DNA of 64,000 bases from NCBI RefSeq assembly GCF_958979055.1, contig NC_084896.1, forward strand, positions 19,637,501 to 19,701,500, in the 5' to 3' direction. Positions 55,223 to 64,000 of this stretch are shown here, one piece after another; the first letter of the stretch is position 1, and each line of letters begins with the position of its first letter. The notes under the pieces were generated by a model, which ran no database searches, was not told where the DNA came from, and saw only the letters and a list, made by a program, of their open reading frames with translations. The DNA is from Alnus glutinosa. Taxonomy: Eukaryota; Streptophyta; Magnoliopsida; Fagales; Betulaceae. The position numbers were made by a program, and so were the translations under genes.

Positions 55223-57316
55223 CTACCTGGTAGCCGAAGAAGATGCCGTAGTGATTTGTGAGGAACCTTTGTCACTACTATGGCTTGAAGACTGAGCGTG
55301 CTGGACTTCAGAAGCAGTACCTGAAGATGTAGATGCCCAGCCTGAAGGGGCAACATAGGTTGGCACAGGCATCTTTGTTCCCAGATCAACGGGTAATGAA
55401 GCTTCAAAATCAAGCACCTTAATGGCTTTCCTTATTGAAGGTCTGAGACTATAATCTGGGTGAGCACACCAAAGCCCTACGATCATCAACCGTTCCATTT
55501 GCTGCTCATCAAAATCTCCACACAATCTGGAGTCGGTTGCATCAAGAAGCTCTCCCCTTCCATAGAGCTCCCAAACCCACTCCACTAAAATTATCTCGTC
55601 TTCTTTAGCCTTCGAATCGATAGCTTTTCTTCCGCAGGCTATCTCCAAAGCCACAATCCCAAAACTGTATATATCTGACTCCTTGCTAGCCCTGCCGGAG
55701 ATAACACATTCAATGGCCATGTAGCCCATCGTCCCGGCCAAAGCCGTGGTTTGTGATCCCTTTGCATGTTCCACCATCCTGGCTAAGCCGAAATCCCCAA
55801 GCTTTGCATTGAAACTTGAATCCAACATGATGTTGCTCGACTTTATGTCCCTATGGAGAACGCATTGCTCCAATTCTTCGTGCAAGTATAGCAACGCCGA
55901 CGCCAAACCTTTAGCAATGTTGTACCTCGTCGCCCATTTTAACAAACTCTTACTTTTGAAAAGACGCGAATCCAAGCTGCCATTCGGCATGAATTCATAA
56001 ACGAGTAGGAGATCTTTGTTTTCGTGGCACCAACCAATGAGTTGAACCAAATTCCTGTGCCTCAGTCGACTAATGCTCTTCACCTCAGATGCGTACTCCT
56101 TTACCCCTTGGTTAGACCCCCTTGACACCCTCTTGACAGCAACATAGGAATTCATTTCTCTTAGAAATCCTTTGTAAACCCCACCGAACCCTCCTTCTCC
56201 AAGCTTATTTTCCTCTGCAAAGTTATTCGTTGCGCGAACCAATTCTTTGTAGGAAAATTTCTTTGGCCCTGTACCACGTTCAAATTCGTCGTCCATGGAA
56301 AGATCAAAGCCCAAATCCTCATCTCCTCCCCCTCTAGCCCGCTTCTTCCTTTTCATAAGCCAAACTATCCCCAAACCCATAATTAAAACGCATCCACCCA
56401 CGCTCAGCCCCACCACCAAACCTGCCTTGCTTTGTTTTTCATTCTTGTTTGGCTGTGGTAGTGGAGATTTCGGAATCAGAAGTGGTGTTGTTGATTCAAA
56501 AGACCACGAGCAAAGAATATGCAACTCGGAAATCAGTCCTGTTCCGGCCGTGAAGCCAAATATAACCCTCTCTGGTAAGTGATCTCTCAAATCAACTGTA
56601 GAAGAAAGGTGTTGTTTTATTGGGATGGTATCATTAGTACTATTGAATCCAGTGAAGCTGACATTTAAATTTTGTGTGGTGGGATCGTAACTAATACTAG
56701 AACTGTATGTTCTATTCTCCTTAATGATGCTATACCATGTTGTCGAGTTCCGAGATGTCATGCTGTTGATATTGATACCAACGTGCTCACCAACTACGTC
56801 AGGCGGATCCCATCCTTCATTCCAGAAAGTATCAAATTCCACGGCAACGAATTTATTTGCAGCTAAGAAAGTTGAGTCTCTCATTTGGTCGCGGCTCACA
56901 AGGCCAAGGCCAGAGCCATCTGTTGGAGTAGGTGGAGGGAAATCGGGGCTTGCAAGGAAGAACATTAGCCCATCCGAATACCTTTCTGCACCTTCCGAAG
57001 AGATGATGAAAGAGAAGCTGGTAGTGAAGTTGGCAACTTCTCGTGTACTATTTTTCCAGAGAAGCATGGTTTCTGAATACGTGGCTCGACCCCAGTTGTC
57101 CACCGCATTTGGGGTGAGTTGGATGACTGAACCTAAGATTGTAGCGTTTCCTGTCATTGTTATGGCCTCGTTGTTAGATTGAGAGAAATCGGTGTAGTTG
57201 AATGATAACTGAGATGCGAAAGGGATTATGAGGAAGAGGAAAATAGTTGTCATTAAGTAGGGAAGATGAAGAAGATGAAGAAGATGAAGAAGCAGCTTTT
57301 GTGAATGGAAAGCCAT
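55223..57316 (-). CDS. LecRK D: L-type lectin-domain receptor-like kinase (clade IX-like), intact
   Basis: Single exon. The ATG at 57316 (MAFHSQKLLLHLL...) gives 697 residues. Signal peptide with a repeated LLHL core (one more LLHLLH than A), legume lectin (about 36-280, VAVEFDTFWNEGWDPPD...HVGININ), membrane segment (about 295-320), RD kinase with LGEGGFGGVYKG, VAVKRV, LHRDIKSSN, GDFGLARM and GTMGYMAIE. It has the same role as LecRK A. From the juxtamembrane on, only about eight residues differ from A (for example SRLRHRN versus SGLRHRN, FMPNG versus FIPNG). Lectin residues about 45-155 instead match the truncated LecRK C at all but two positions, so it is a mosaic. The promoter lacks the TATA-like element of A and has a MITE about 115 bp upstream, so regulation may differ. 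No frame damage. Confidence 0.93.
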   Translation of the reverse strand: MAFHSQKLLLHLLHLLHLPYLMTTIFLFLIIPFASQLSFNYTDFSQSNNEAITMTGNATILGSVIQLTPNAVDNWGRATYSETMLLWKNSTREVANFTTSFSFIISSEGAERYSDGLMFFLASPDFPPPTPTDGSGLGLVSRDQMRDSTFLAANKFVAVEFDTFWNEGWDPPDVVGEHVGININSMTSRNSTTWYSIIKENRTYSSSISYDPTTQNLNVSFTGFNSTNDTIPIKQHLSSTVDLRDHLPERVIFGFTAGTGLISELHILCSWSFESTTPLLIPKSPLPQPNKNEKQSKAGLVVGLSVGGCVLIMGLGIVWLMKRKKRARGGGDEDLGFDLSMDDEFERGTGPKKFSYKELVRATNNFAEENKLGEGGFGGVYKGFLREMNSYVAVKRVSRGSNQGVKEYASEVKSISRLRHRNLVQLIGWCHENKDLLLVYEFMPNGSLDSRLFKSKSLLKWATRYNIAKGLASALLYLHEELEQCVLHRDIKSSNIMLDSSFNAKLGDFGLARMVEHAKGSQTTALAGTMGYMAIECVISGRASKESDIYSFGIVALEIACGRKAIDSKAKEDEIILVEWVWELYGRGELLDATDSRLCGDFDEQQMERLMIVGLWCAHPDYSLRPSIRKAIKVLDFEASLPVDLGTKMPVPTYVAPSGWASTSSGTASEVQHAQSSSHSSDKGSSQITTASSSATR

Positions 57317-57431
57317 GGTTGGGAGAGAGGTTACCAAATTGTCATCAAATGTATAACTTGGCGTGAAAGCTGCAGGTGCTAGTCTTGCAATTTATTGACC
57401 AGAAATTAATTAAAGCTAATTTGACAAAGAA

Positions 57432-57570
57432 AAATGATAGAAATACATCACTTTTACAACAAGTGTACAACGGCCCTCTCATATGAGGTGGGCCCCACAG
57501 TATGTAGAGTCCACCTCATGTGAGAGGACTGTTATACATTTGTTGTAAAAATGTTGTACGGGAATCAGTT
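57432..57570. mobile_element. Palindromic MITE, ACAACAAGTG family, in the LecRK D promoter
   Basis: CTTTTACAACAAGTGTACAA and ATACATTTGTTGTAAAAATG are inverted. The core CCTCTCATATGAGGTGGGCC pairs with CCACCTCATGTGAGAGG. It starts about 115 bp upstream of the LecRK D ATG. A close inverted relative is at 60301-60440. Confidence 0.8.
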
Positions 57571-57675
57571 CTCTAATTATATTGAAATGTCAAGGTACAG
57601 AAATTGCCAAGTCTAATCCCTTTGCAGGTCTTTCGCTTCCTCTCTCTCAGTCTAGGCTGTTTTATTGTTGAAGTG

Positions 57676-58040
57676 TGATAACTACCAAAGTTTTAGGCCA
57701 CTTTCGTAGTTATATTTTTGTATTATCTTGTCACGTGTAATATTTTTACTAAGAATAATAATATAATTAAAAAAATAATAATTTAAAATTCAATAAAAAA
57801 ATATTTTAAAAAAATTCAGAGCCACCCCTTCTGGATTTTTTTTATATATACTTTTTAATATTTTAATATTTTTCTCGATTTTTAATTTTTTTAATAAAAA
57901 TATGACACGTTACAAGGGTTTTATAGAAATATAACTAAAAAGTGACATTTTTTTGGCACACTTTAGTAGTTTGATGGGTCAATTTAACACACTTGAAAAT
58001 TCAGGAGGCTATTCTAAAATCGGTTGTTAGTTTAAGAGGT
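57676..58040. repeat. Foldback element with ACTACCAAAG / CTTTAGTAGTT ends
   Basis: ACTACCAAAGTTTTAGGCCA on the left is roughly mirrored by TTTTTGGCACACTTTAGTAGTT at about 57950. The part after it (TTTGATGGGTCA...AGGCTATTCTAAAATCGG) is related to 29755-29835, so the sequence is dispersed. Class uncertain. Confidence 0.4.
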
Positions 58041-58519
58041 TTTTTTTTTTATATTTATCACAAATCAAAAACAATGACCCATAGCGTGTCTGTGGGTCTG
58101 GATTGAACCACGGTGTCGATGCTGTGAGTCTTGACTGACCCATGGCGTGGCCGTCAGTCTTTTTATTATTATCATTTTTTTTTATTTTTTTCAACTATTT
58201 ATGGTACAAACAGTCTGTCATACGCATGATGTAACACATCAAAGCCTTGTTTGGTAAGGAAGTGTGAGTTTGGGGTAGTAATAAGAAGTGATAGATGTAA
58301 TATAATGTAAAAATAATTTGTATGGAAAAGTAAAAAAGTATTGTATTATAGTGAATTTTTTTATTTAAATAGTAATAAAAAAATTATTGATTTGATATAA
58401 AATTAGAATATTTTGAAGTTGGTTGTTTTTAAAAAAAGTGAAGAAGTGGAGGTAGAATTTTCTCCCTCCTTCGCCAAACAAGCCCCAAATGTCTATTTAT
58501 GTACGTTGTCAAGATAATT

Positions 58520-58655
58520 TTACCTGATAGCCGAAGAATATGCCGTAGTGATTTGTGAGGAACCTTTGTCACTACTATGACTTCAAGAGTACTGAGCGTG
58601 CTGAACTTCAAAAGCAATAGCGGAAGATGTAGATGCCCTACTTGAAGGGACAATG
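58520..58655 (-). pseudogene. LecRK C-terminal tail relic
   Basis: Minus strand encodes a degenerate version of the A/D tail: SSR-STSS, then SDKGSSQITTAYSSAIR and stop TAA at 58522-58520, compared with SDKGSSQITTASSSATR in D. A small insertion shifts the frame in the serine stretch near 58590. The tail is followed (toward lower coordinates) by the matching 3' flank (TATTTATGTACGTTGTCAAG), and a second piece of that flank is at 58195-58230. The kinase is gone; upstream sequence breaks into an unrelated-orientation flank at 58655. Confidence 0.8.
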
Positions 58656-58659
58656 ATCC

Positions 58660-59165
58660 TCTTTATTTAACTTGAAATTGAGAGAAGTCATTTTATGGTT
58701 ATAATTTTATTTTTTTTTGCTTCTATCAATATGCATGATGTCATGTCATTTAAAAATTTTAAATGAGCTAGTAATATATCCACCACATATCATCATATAC
58801 ATAATTAAATGTAATAAAATAAAATTCTTACTATAAAATCACTCATTTTCATTTCACTTGAAATGAAAGGATGTCTTATTCCTATTCTGAACCACTGCCC
58901 CTAAACTATGAAAATTTTATTTTGCAATGAGGTTCGGATTTATTAGCCCCTTTTAATCATACCTTGTTGTTTGATTTTTCTTCTTATTAGCCTCTTACTT
59001 TAAAAAAAATCAAAAAAATTAAATAATAACAATAAAAATAAAAATATGCACGGCCACAGAATGGGTCAGTCGAGACTCACTACGGCGACATGGTGGGCCA
59101 GACCCACAAACATGCTACAAGTCATTGTTTTCAATTTTCTTTCAACTTTTTTAATTATCTTTTTG
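58660..59165 (+). repeat. Inverted LecRK 3'-flank relic (with 59624-59770)
   Basis: Reverse-complement match to 21190-21900 and a direct match to 32380-32990: ACTTGAAATTGAGAGAAGTC, CCACTGCCCCTAAACTATGA, CCCCTTTTAATCATACCTTG, then TTGCTAGAATTACTTCTAAA and GAAGCCACTTGTAATCTAGT. It is split by the element at 59166-59623. Confidence 0.6.
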
Positions 59166-59623
59166 GATAACTTCACAAAAAGGTATTGAATCATACACCG
59201 TTTTGATATAAGGATATTGAACTAGCAAACGTTTCAAACTGGGGTATCCACGTTTTCAAACGTCTTACTTAAGTGTACTCCGTTAGGATTTATTGTTAAA
59301 TTTTGCCAAAATTTCCAAAATACCCCTGTTTTTTTTTTAAAAAAAAAGTATAATATTTTTCAAAGATTAAGGCATTGGTATTTTTTGAAATCCCATTAAA
59401 TTCTAACCAACACCTAAATCTTAGCATTTTTTTTTCTTTTTTTTTTTCCTAAAAAAAAATAGGGGTATTTTAAGTATTTCATTAGGATTTAACAACAAAT
59501 CCTAACGGAGTACCCAGAAGTGAGACATTTGAAAACGTGGATACTCCAGTTTGAGACGTTTGTTAGTTCAGTATCCTTATCTCAAAAAGGCATATAATTA
59601 GATACCATTTTGTGAAGTTATCC
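59166..59623. mobile_element. Small TIR element (MULE-like MITE), 458 bp
   Basis: Ends GGATAACTTCACAAAAAGGT and ACCATTTTGTGAAGTTATCC, with arms of about 150 bp that stay inverted through CGTTTTCAAACGTCTTACTT and GTGAGACATTTGAAAACGTG. The terminus resembles that of the Pack-MULE at 24460 (GG-AACTTCACAAAA). It interrupts the inverted flank. Both sides are T-rich, so the target duplication cannot be read. No coding sequence. Confidence 0.75.
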
Positions 59624-59770
59624 TTTTTTTTTTCTTTTTTTTTAATGAGATATTTTGGTCATTTTTGTTTCCCTTGCTAGAATTTTAATTCCATAACTTT
59701 TTCTTGCTAGAATTACTTCTAAATTCCTTTATGAAGCCACTTGTAATCTAGTCTACACAGCCGGGTTATC

Positions 59771-60010
59771 ATACCAACTGATGGAGCGTTGCATAATGAG
59801 AAGCAAAATCTGTAAATACAAAATTCAAAACCCTTGTATATATAAATCCTAGTGAATTCTTAGAATTAAAGATAAAAACTAAATCCTAGAGCAGTCAATG
59901 ATTCATTTGGTGTGAAGTTAGAGCATCGTGGCACCGTCCTTCTTGCGTCTCCTTACCTAACCGCACTTATTATTGAAGTACTCAAATAAGTGTCACCTGA
60001 CTTGATCAAT
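59771..60010 (+). pseudogene. LecRK upstream-region relic, gene deleted
   Basis: GCGTTGCATAATGAGAAGCA, TTCATTTGGTGTGAAGTTAG, AGAGCATCGTGGCACC and CTCAAATAAGTGTCACCTGA match the upstream region of LecRK C (33880-34390), where the next 25 bases reach its ATG. Here the match ends at ACTTGATCAA and unrelated sequence follows, so the gene has been lost and only its promoter region is left. Confidence 0.7.
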
Positions 60011-60300
60011 TTGGGTGTGTTTAGTAAATGGCTGTGTTGTAAAGTTTTTTAGTAAGAAATAATTGATGTGATATAAAATATAAAATAGTTTAGAATTGTT
60101 TAATAGAAATATGAAAAAGTTTTATTTTATAGTGAATTTTTTTATTTAAATAATAATAAAAATTAGTAATATGATATAAAAAGCAAAAAAAAAAATTTAA
60201 GGGGGGGGGGAGTAAAAAAAAAGAAAAAAAAGAAAGAAAGAGGGGAGATGAAAGTGTTGCAAAGAAGAAATTCAGCATACAGAATCATTTTGTCAAAGAG

Positions 60301-60440
60301 AACTGATTCCCGTACAACATTTTTACAACAAATGTACAACAGCCCTCTCACATGAGGTGAACTCTACACACTGTGGGGCCCACCTCATGTGAGAGGGCTG
60401 TTGTACACTTGTTGTAAAAGTGATGTATTTCTATCATTTT
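60301..60440. mobile_element. Palindromic MITE, ACAACAAGTG family, inverted relative to 57432
   Basis: ATTTTTACAACAAATGTACA and TGTACACTTGTTGTAAAAGT are inverted arms around CCTCTCACATGAGGTGAACT and CCCACCTCATGTGAGAGGG. It reads as the reverse complement of the element at 57432-57570 with about 90% identity by eye. Its left side touches LecRK upstream-type sequence (CATACAGAATCATTTTGTCA). Confidence 0.8.
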
Positions 60441-60540
60441 TCATATAATTAATTATATGAGCTACTTTTGCGCAAGCAAAGTTTGGCGTGCTCGTTTGGT
60501 TTGTAAAAAAAGGACAGTTGCTTGTCTCAGTTGTCAACGT

Positions 60541-60618
60541 ACATAAATAGACATTTGATGCGTATGGCAGACTGTTTGTACCATAAATAATTTCATTATG
60601 TAATTCTTTATATACTTA
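60541..60618 (+). repeat. LecRK 3'-flank relic, left half (right half 61371-61590)
   Basis: ACATAAATAGACATTTGATG, CAGACTGTTTGTACCATAAA and TTTCATTATGTAATTCTT are the reverse complement of 21970-22040. The match resumes at 61371 with GTAAAACTACACGGAGTGAC and continues to CCACATGA. The TIR element 60619-61367 lies between. Confidence 0.75.
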
Positions 60619-61367
60619 TGCCCCGTTTGTTTCGGCGTAAAATGGTTTTCGTCGTAAAATAGTTTCGGGGAAGTCATTTTTAAGAAAAATATTTTCCATC
60701 GAAATCATTTTTCGGTGTTTGGTGCGTATGAAAAATTACAAATATTTTTTATATTTTAATTTAATCATATTAATTTAAAAAAAATTAAATTTTATTCACA
60801 AAATAAAAAATATTAATATAAAATAATATAAAAATATTTTTTAAATTTTGGCATATACAAATTCCGGCAAAAGTTGCCAGAATCCGGCACAAAACAGCCG
60901 TCCTGGCCAGTTTCCGGCCAGCTGGCCGGAGATTCGGCCAGAACAGCCGAATCCGACCAGATGCCGGGGGTCCGGCCGTTCTGGCAGGATCTGGCCTCTC
61001 CGGCCAGTATCCCGGCCAGCTGGCCGGATCCGGGCCGAGATCCGGCCGGAATCCGGCGACATCTGCCGGACGTCCCCGGATTCCGGCGCCAACCGGAGTC
61101 GGAATCTGATTTGTCGAAATTCGGCAATAGTCAACTGCTTGAACGTAAAGGTCGACTGCGTTGTTTAAAAAAGAATCGACTGCATCTACCATTTACGGAA
61201 AATGATTTACACTTTTAAAAAGCGTAAATTATTTTCTAAAATTTATTAAGCATTTTTGGTCAAACGGAAATCATTTTCCAGTTGACCATTATTTTCGCCC
61301 CTATCAAACACCGGAAAATACCGAAACCATTTTCCAGAAATCATTTTACGCCGAAACAAACGGGGCA
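60619..61367. mobile_element. TIR transposon with TTA target duplication, 749 bp, GC-rich core
   Basis: Perfect 26-bp inverted ends TGCCCCGTTTGTTTCGGCGT plus AAAATG. TTA directly flanks both sides (60616-60618 and 61368-61370), and the disrupted flank matches the uninterrupted flank at about 21960-21985. The TTA duplication and termini suggest PIF/Harbinger-type. The core (about 60860-61100) is far richer in GC than its surroundings and full of CCGGCC/GGCCGG motifs. The open frames across the core on both strands are by-products of this composition. Confidence 0.85.
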
Positions 61368-61596
61368 TTAGTAAAACTACACGGAGTGACTTTACATTTT
61401 TTTTTTCCATAAAAAAACTGGTGGATATATTTTCCCGGCCAATTATCCTCTCGTTTCACTTGAAATTGAGAAATGTCATTTTATGACGGTTTTGATTTTA
61501 TTTTGTTATATTTAACTATATACACAATTAATGCTATATATGTGATTTAAAATTTTTAAATGAAAGCTAGCAACATATCCACCACATGATTACAGC

Positions 61597-61699
61597 TTTG
61601 ACAAAATGATTCTGTATGCTGAATTTCTTCTTTGAAAAGATTAAAGTTCTATGCTGAAATTTCTTCTTTCAAATATAAGTTCATCCAATCAAGTGACAC
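61597..61699 (-). repeat. LecRK upstream-region relic, minus orientation
   Basis: TTGACAAAATGATTCTGTAT and GAATTTCTTCTTTGAAAAGA match 24253-24300 upstream of LecRK A. CCAATCAAGTGACAC at the right edge is the reverse complement of the LecRK C upstream GTGTCACTTGACTGG. It is cut off at 61699 by the gypsy LTR. Confidence 0.65.
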
Positions 61700-62147
61700 T
61701 GTTGGGGATAATTTCTACTCAACTCGATCCAAATATAGTTTGATGAGAGTCCTATTCCCAGTAGAATTGGGATAGGACTCAGGATCCAATCAGATCAGAA
61801 GTCAAATAAGATATCAGATTAGAAGTCTAATAAGATATCAAATTAAAAGTCTAATAAATGATTAAAGTCCAATTAGAACTTTGACAGCAGTTCTAGATTG
61901 ACAAGGAGCATGAATTCTAATTTAGGTTTGATTCCACCTCTTTGCCTATAAATAAGCCCATACTCCAAGTATGAACGAAGACTCAGTATTTTATGCACAG
62001 AGCATTATTTTTTCACGGAAGATAATTTAGGCATTAGAGCAGGATCCCCGGAAGGGTCCCTAGTTTTTGTTTTGCAAAATTATTGAGAAGCGTGAAGAAC
62101 ATCAAAAGAACGTGCAGATTCATACCATACTGAAAATTGTACCAACA
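61700..62147 (+). repeat. 5' LTR of a Ty3-gypsy element, 448 bp
   Basis: Begins TGTTGGGGATAATTTC and ends AATTGTACCAACA, with TGTTGG/CCAACA inverted ends. Followed directly by GTTTGGTGCAGTCTGTGGGA, a primer-site-like sequence typical of plant gypsy elements (TTTGGCGCCGTCTGTGGG type). Confidence 0.85.
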
Positions 62148-62208
62148 GTTTGGTGCAGTCTGTGGGAAACGATTATTCATTCCTCATAAAAGAAAAAGAA
62201 GATCCAGC

Positions 62209-63540
62209 ATGGTGATGAACACACGTTCTAGAAGCCAGACCAACCAAGAGCCCATAGTCCGAATGGAGCTAGTTATTCAAAATAATCCGCAACCTCCACC
62301 GTTCCCTCCCTTGGGAGATGGAGATCAAGATCGCATAGCAGTGTTGGAAGCCCACATTGAATCTTTAAAACAGCGGAATGCCGAATTGCTGCAAAGGAGG
62401 CCGGGACAGCTCCATCCCGAGATGAACAGGGATGAGCACCAAGAAGATAATTTCCGGGAAGTCCATCCCAGAGAATTAAGGAACAAAAGGCCTGACCCTC
62501 ATGGATACCAAAAGGAGGATGCAGGAGATCTAAGCAGAGTTATTGCCGAGCTGGAGAGAAGTTGCACGTACATGGAGATGGAAAGAAATGACAAAAGCAT
62601 ATCCGTAGTTGTGGACAAGCTCCTAATGGGTACAGACTCACCCTTCACCAGACGGGTAGAGGACTATTGGCTTCTCAAGAAGTTTAAGGTACCCAAAATT
62701 CTAAGTTATGCTAGAGATGGAGATTCCCTAGATCACCTAGAGAATTTCCGAGCTCATCTAGACCTTCACGGGACACTCGATGAAGTAGCGTGCCGAGCCT
62801 TCCCCCTTACTCTTTCGGAGAATGCCTGGGACTGGTTCAGGAAACTGCCCCCGAATTCTGTTGATCATTTCAAGGAGTTGTCCATGATATTCCTAATGGA
62901 GTTTCTAGCTATTCGGACAAAGAAGAAGCCTTCAGGATATTTGCTATCGTTGCACCAGCAAAGCAACGAGAGTCTTATGGAGTTTATGGCCAGGTTCAAC
63001 CGAGAGAAGGTTACGGTCGAAGATTCAACCGAGGATATATATGATCTTTGCTGCCATTTATCAGGGAATTTCACCCGATGAGCCTTTGATAAGAAGTTGG
63101 TTTAAAAGCAACCGAGTACCTTACATGGCCTAATGGATAAGGTAGAACAATTCATCAATCAGGAAGAGACGCTAAAGGCTATGGCCAGTTCTAGGCTACC
63201 CCAAGAGACAACCCCGGAAAAGAAAATGAAAGAATTTAAAAAAGATGATAGGGAAGAGCAGAGGCCAGTAAAGAAGTTCAGAGATTACAACTTTAGACCT
63301 CTCAATGCTGAGATATCAGAAGTCCTTATGGAGATCAAAAGAGATTCAGCATTTCAGGAACCACCAAAGATACCAGGTAATCCTCCTTACAGGAATGCAG
63401 GCAAGTACTGTGATTTCATAAACAAGCAGGTCATTACATCGAGGGGTGTGTATCCCTAAGGTTGTTAATAGAAGAATTCATAAAGAATGGCAAGCTAGTT
63501 TGGTTTTTGGGAGAGCAATGAAACCGGTCAGGACAGCCCC
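62209..63540 (+). pseudogene. Ty3-gypsy gag, frameshifted
   Basis: From the ATG at 62209 the frame runs through a Pro-rich N-terminus, a short coiled coil, then FPLTLSENAWDWFRKLPPNS and LMEFMARFNREK, the gypsy gag capsid core. Near 63045 a one-base shift moves the natural reading (IYQGISPDEPLIRSWFKSNR) to another frame. Near 63125 it shifts back to LMDKVEQFINQEETLKAMAS. A third shift near 63420 is needed to read GHYIEGCVSLRLLIEEFIKN and GKLVWFLGEQ, the gag C-terminal Cys/His region. With three shifts this gag is inactive. No protease or RT is visible before the window ends. Confidence 0.85.
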
Positions 63541-64000
63541 AAAATCATTGAGACTATCAACCCCAAGATCAGCAGCCACGGGATGTCCTCAGCTAGATGA
63601 AAGGGATCAGGAGAATGATCATCAGGATGACATAGAAAGAAGAGAGGACCAAGGAAGCAGAAGCCCACGACAGAGAGAGCCGAGGCAATAACAGAATCTG
63701 CCCGTGATCATTTAGAAAGGACTCTCGGGAATTTCAGGCTAGACATTTGTTTTTAGCATTTATGTTTGCAAAGAACTAGACTTTTATTTTTAACTCAGAC
63801 TAGTTATAATTAAGACAGAAAATTCCCCAGATTTGAAAATAAGTATTTTCAGAATAAAAGAATAGAGCTGACTTAAGCATCGGAGTGTTCCCGATCTAGG
63901 GACCGGGAACCCGTTGATGTCGCTTCTTTTGTAGGTAAAGTCTCTGGGATCAGTCCTTGCCGAGAACAAGAAGAAAACCTCTCAGATCAGTCCTTGCAGA
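63541..64000. other. Gypsy element interior, runs off the window
   Basis: Degenerate sequence with Arg/Glu/Asp-rich potential to about 63690, then non-coding. GACTTAAGCATCGGAGTG near 63872 and GGGACCGGGAACCCG near 63899 resemble 3' LTR motifs of gypsy elements (compare 31709-31740). An LTR of a second, different element may therefore be nested here. No end is visible. Confidence 0.4.

Noticed and set aside
60785..61218. Several overlapping frames of about 100 codons on both strands
   Set aside because: All lie in the GC-rich CCGGCC core of the TIR element. Frames open on many strands at once reflect composition, not genes.

Overview
This window is nuclear DNA of a flowering plant, most likely a woody eudicot (perhaps a rosid; the sequence does not fix the species). 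It is AT-rich and full of microsatellites. Its genes are plant families: legume-lectin receptor kinases and a GTD-binding/DUF593 protein. Between them lie plant transposons of nearly every major class: Ty1-copia, Ty3-gypsy, LINE, CACTA, Mutator and several MITE families. I see no rRNA, tRNA, CRISPR or bacterial-type operon.

Layout. 1-5.1 kb: old retrotransposon and repeat debris, with a direct tandem duplication at 3.95-4.9 kb. 5.6-6.55 kb: a single-exon GTD-binding (zein-binding, FLOURY1/myosin-binding-like) gene on the + strand. 8.8-10.4 kb: a cluster of small palindromic elements. 11.8-13.9 kb: an intronless L-type lectin receptor kinase (LecRK) on the - strand, broken by one frameshift. 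14.2-15.6 kb: a LINE relic. 15.64-20.34 kb: CACTA-type element 1, with a 1.35-kb GATC-rich satellite and two captured exons. 22.07-24.15 kb: intact LecRK A (-). 24.46-26.80 kb: a Pack-MULE with a perfect 9-bp target duplication, carrying a papain/aleurain-like protease exon. 26.9-33 kb: duplicated LecRK flanks, a second LINE relic and a solo LTR. 34.4-35.3 kb: lectin-only LecRK C (+), truncated before the membrane segment. 35.80-42.38 kb: CACTA element 2, carrying exons of a 2-oxoglutarate dioxygenase, a brassinosteroid-signalling kinase (BSK) and unidentified genes. 42.5-47 kb: a gypsy gag relic and a 3.3-kb solo LTR. 48.74-53.71 kb: an intact, young Ty1-copia retrotransposon. 55.2-57.3 kb: intact LecRK D (-). 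57.4-61.7 kb: relics of at least one further LecRK copy, with MITEs and a 749-bp terminal-inverted-repeat element. 61.70 kb to the end: 5' LTR and decayed gag of a Ty3-gypsy element that runs out of the window.

The main story is a tandem/inverted LecRK cluster (A, C and D, a more distant frameshifted paralogue, and relics). Its copies are reshuffled by duplication and gene conversion: D is a mosaic, with its N-terminal lectin half like C and the rest like A. Transposons have split the duplicated flanks and altered promoters. If expressed, the intact receptors would sit in the plasma membrane with an outward lectin domain and an inward RD-type kinase. The two CACTA elements are sister families: their subterminal repeats differ at one base (TTAGCGACGAC versus TTAGCGTCGAC), both carry the same satellite in opposite orientation, and both carry host exons.
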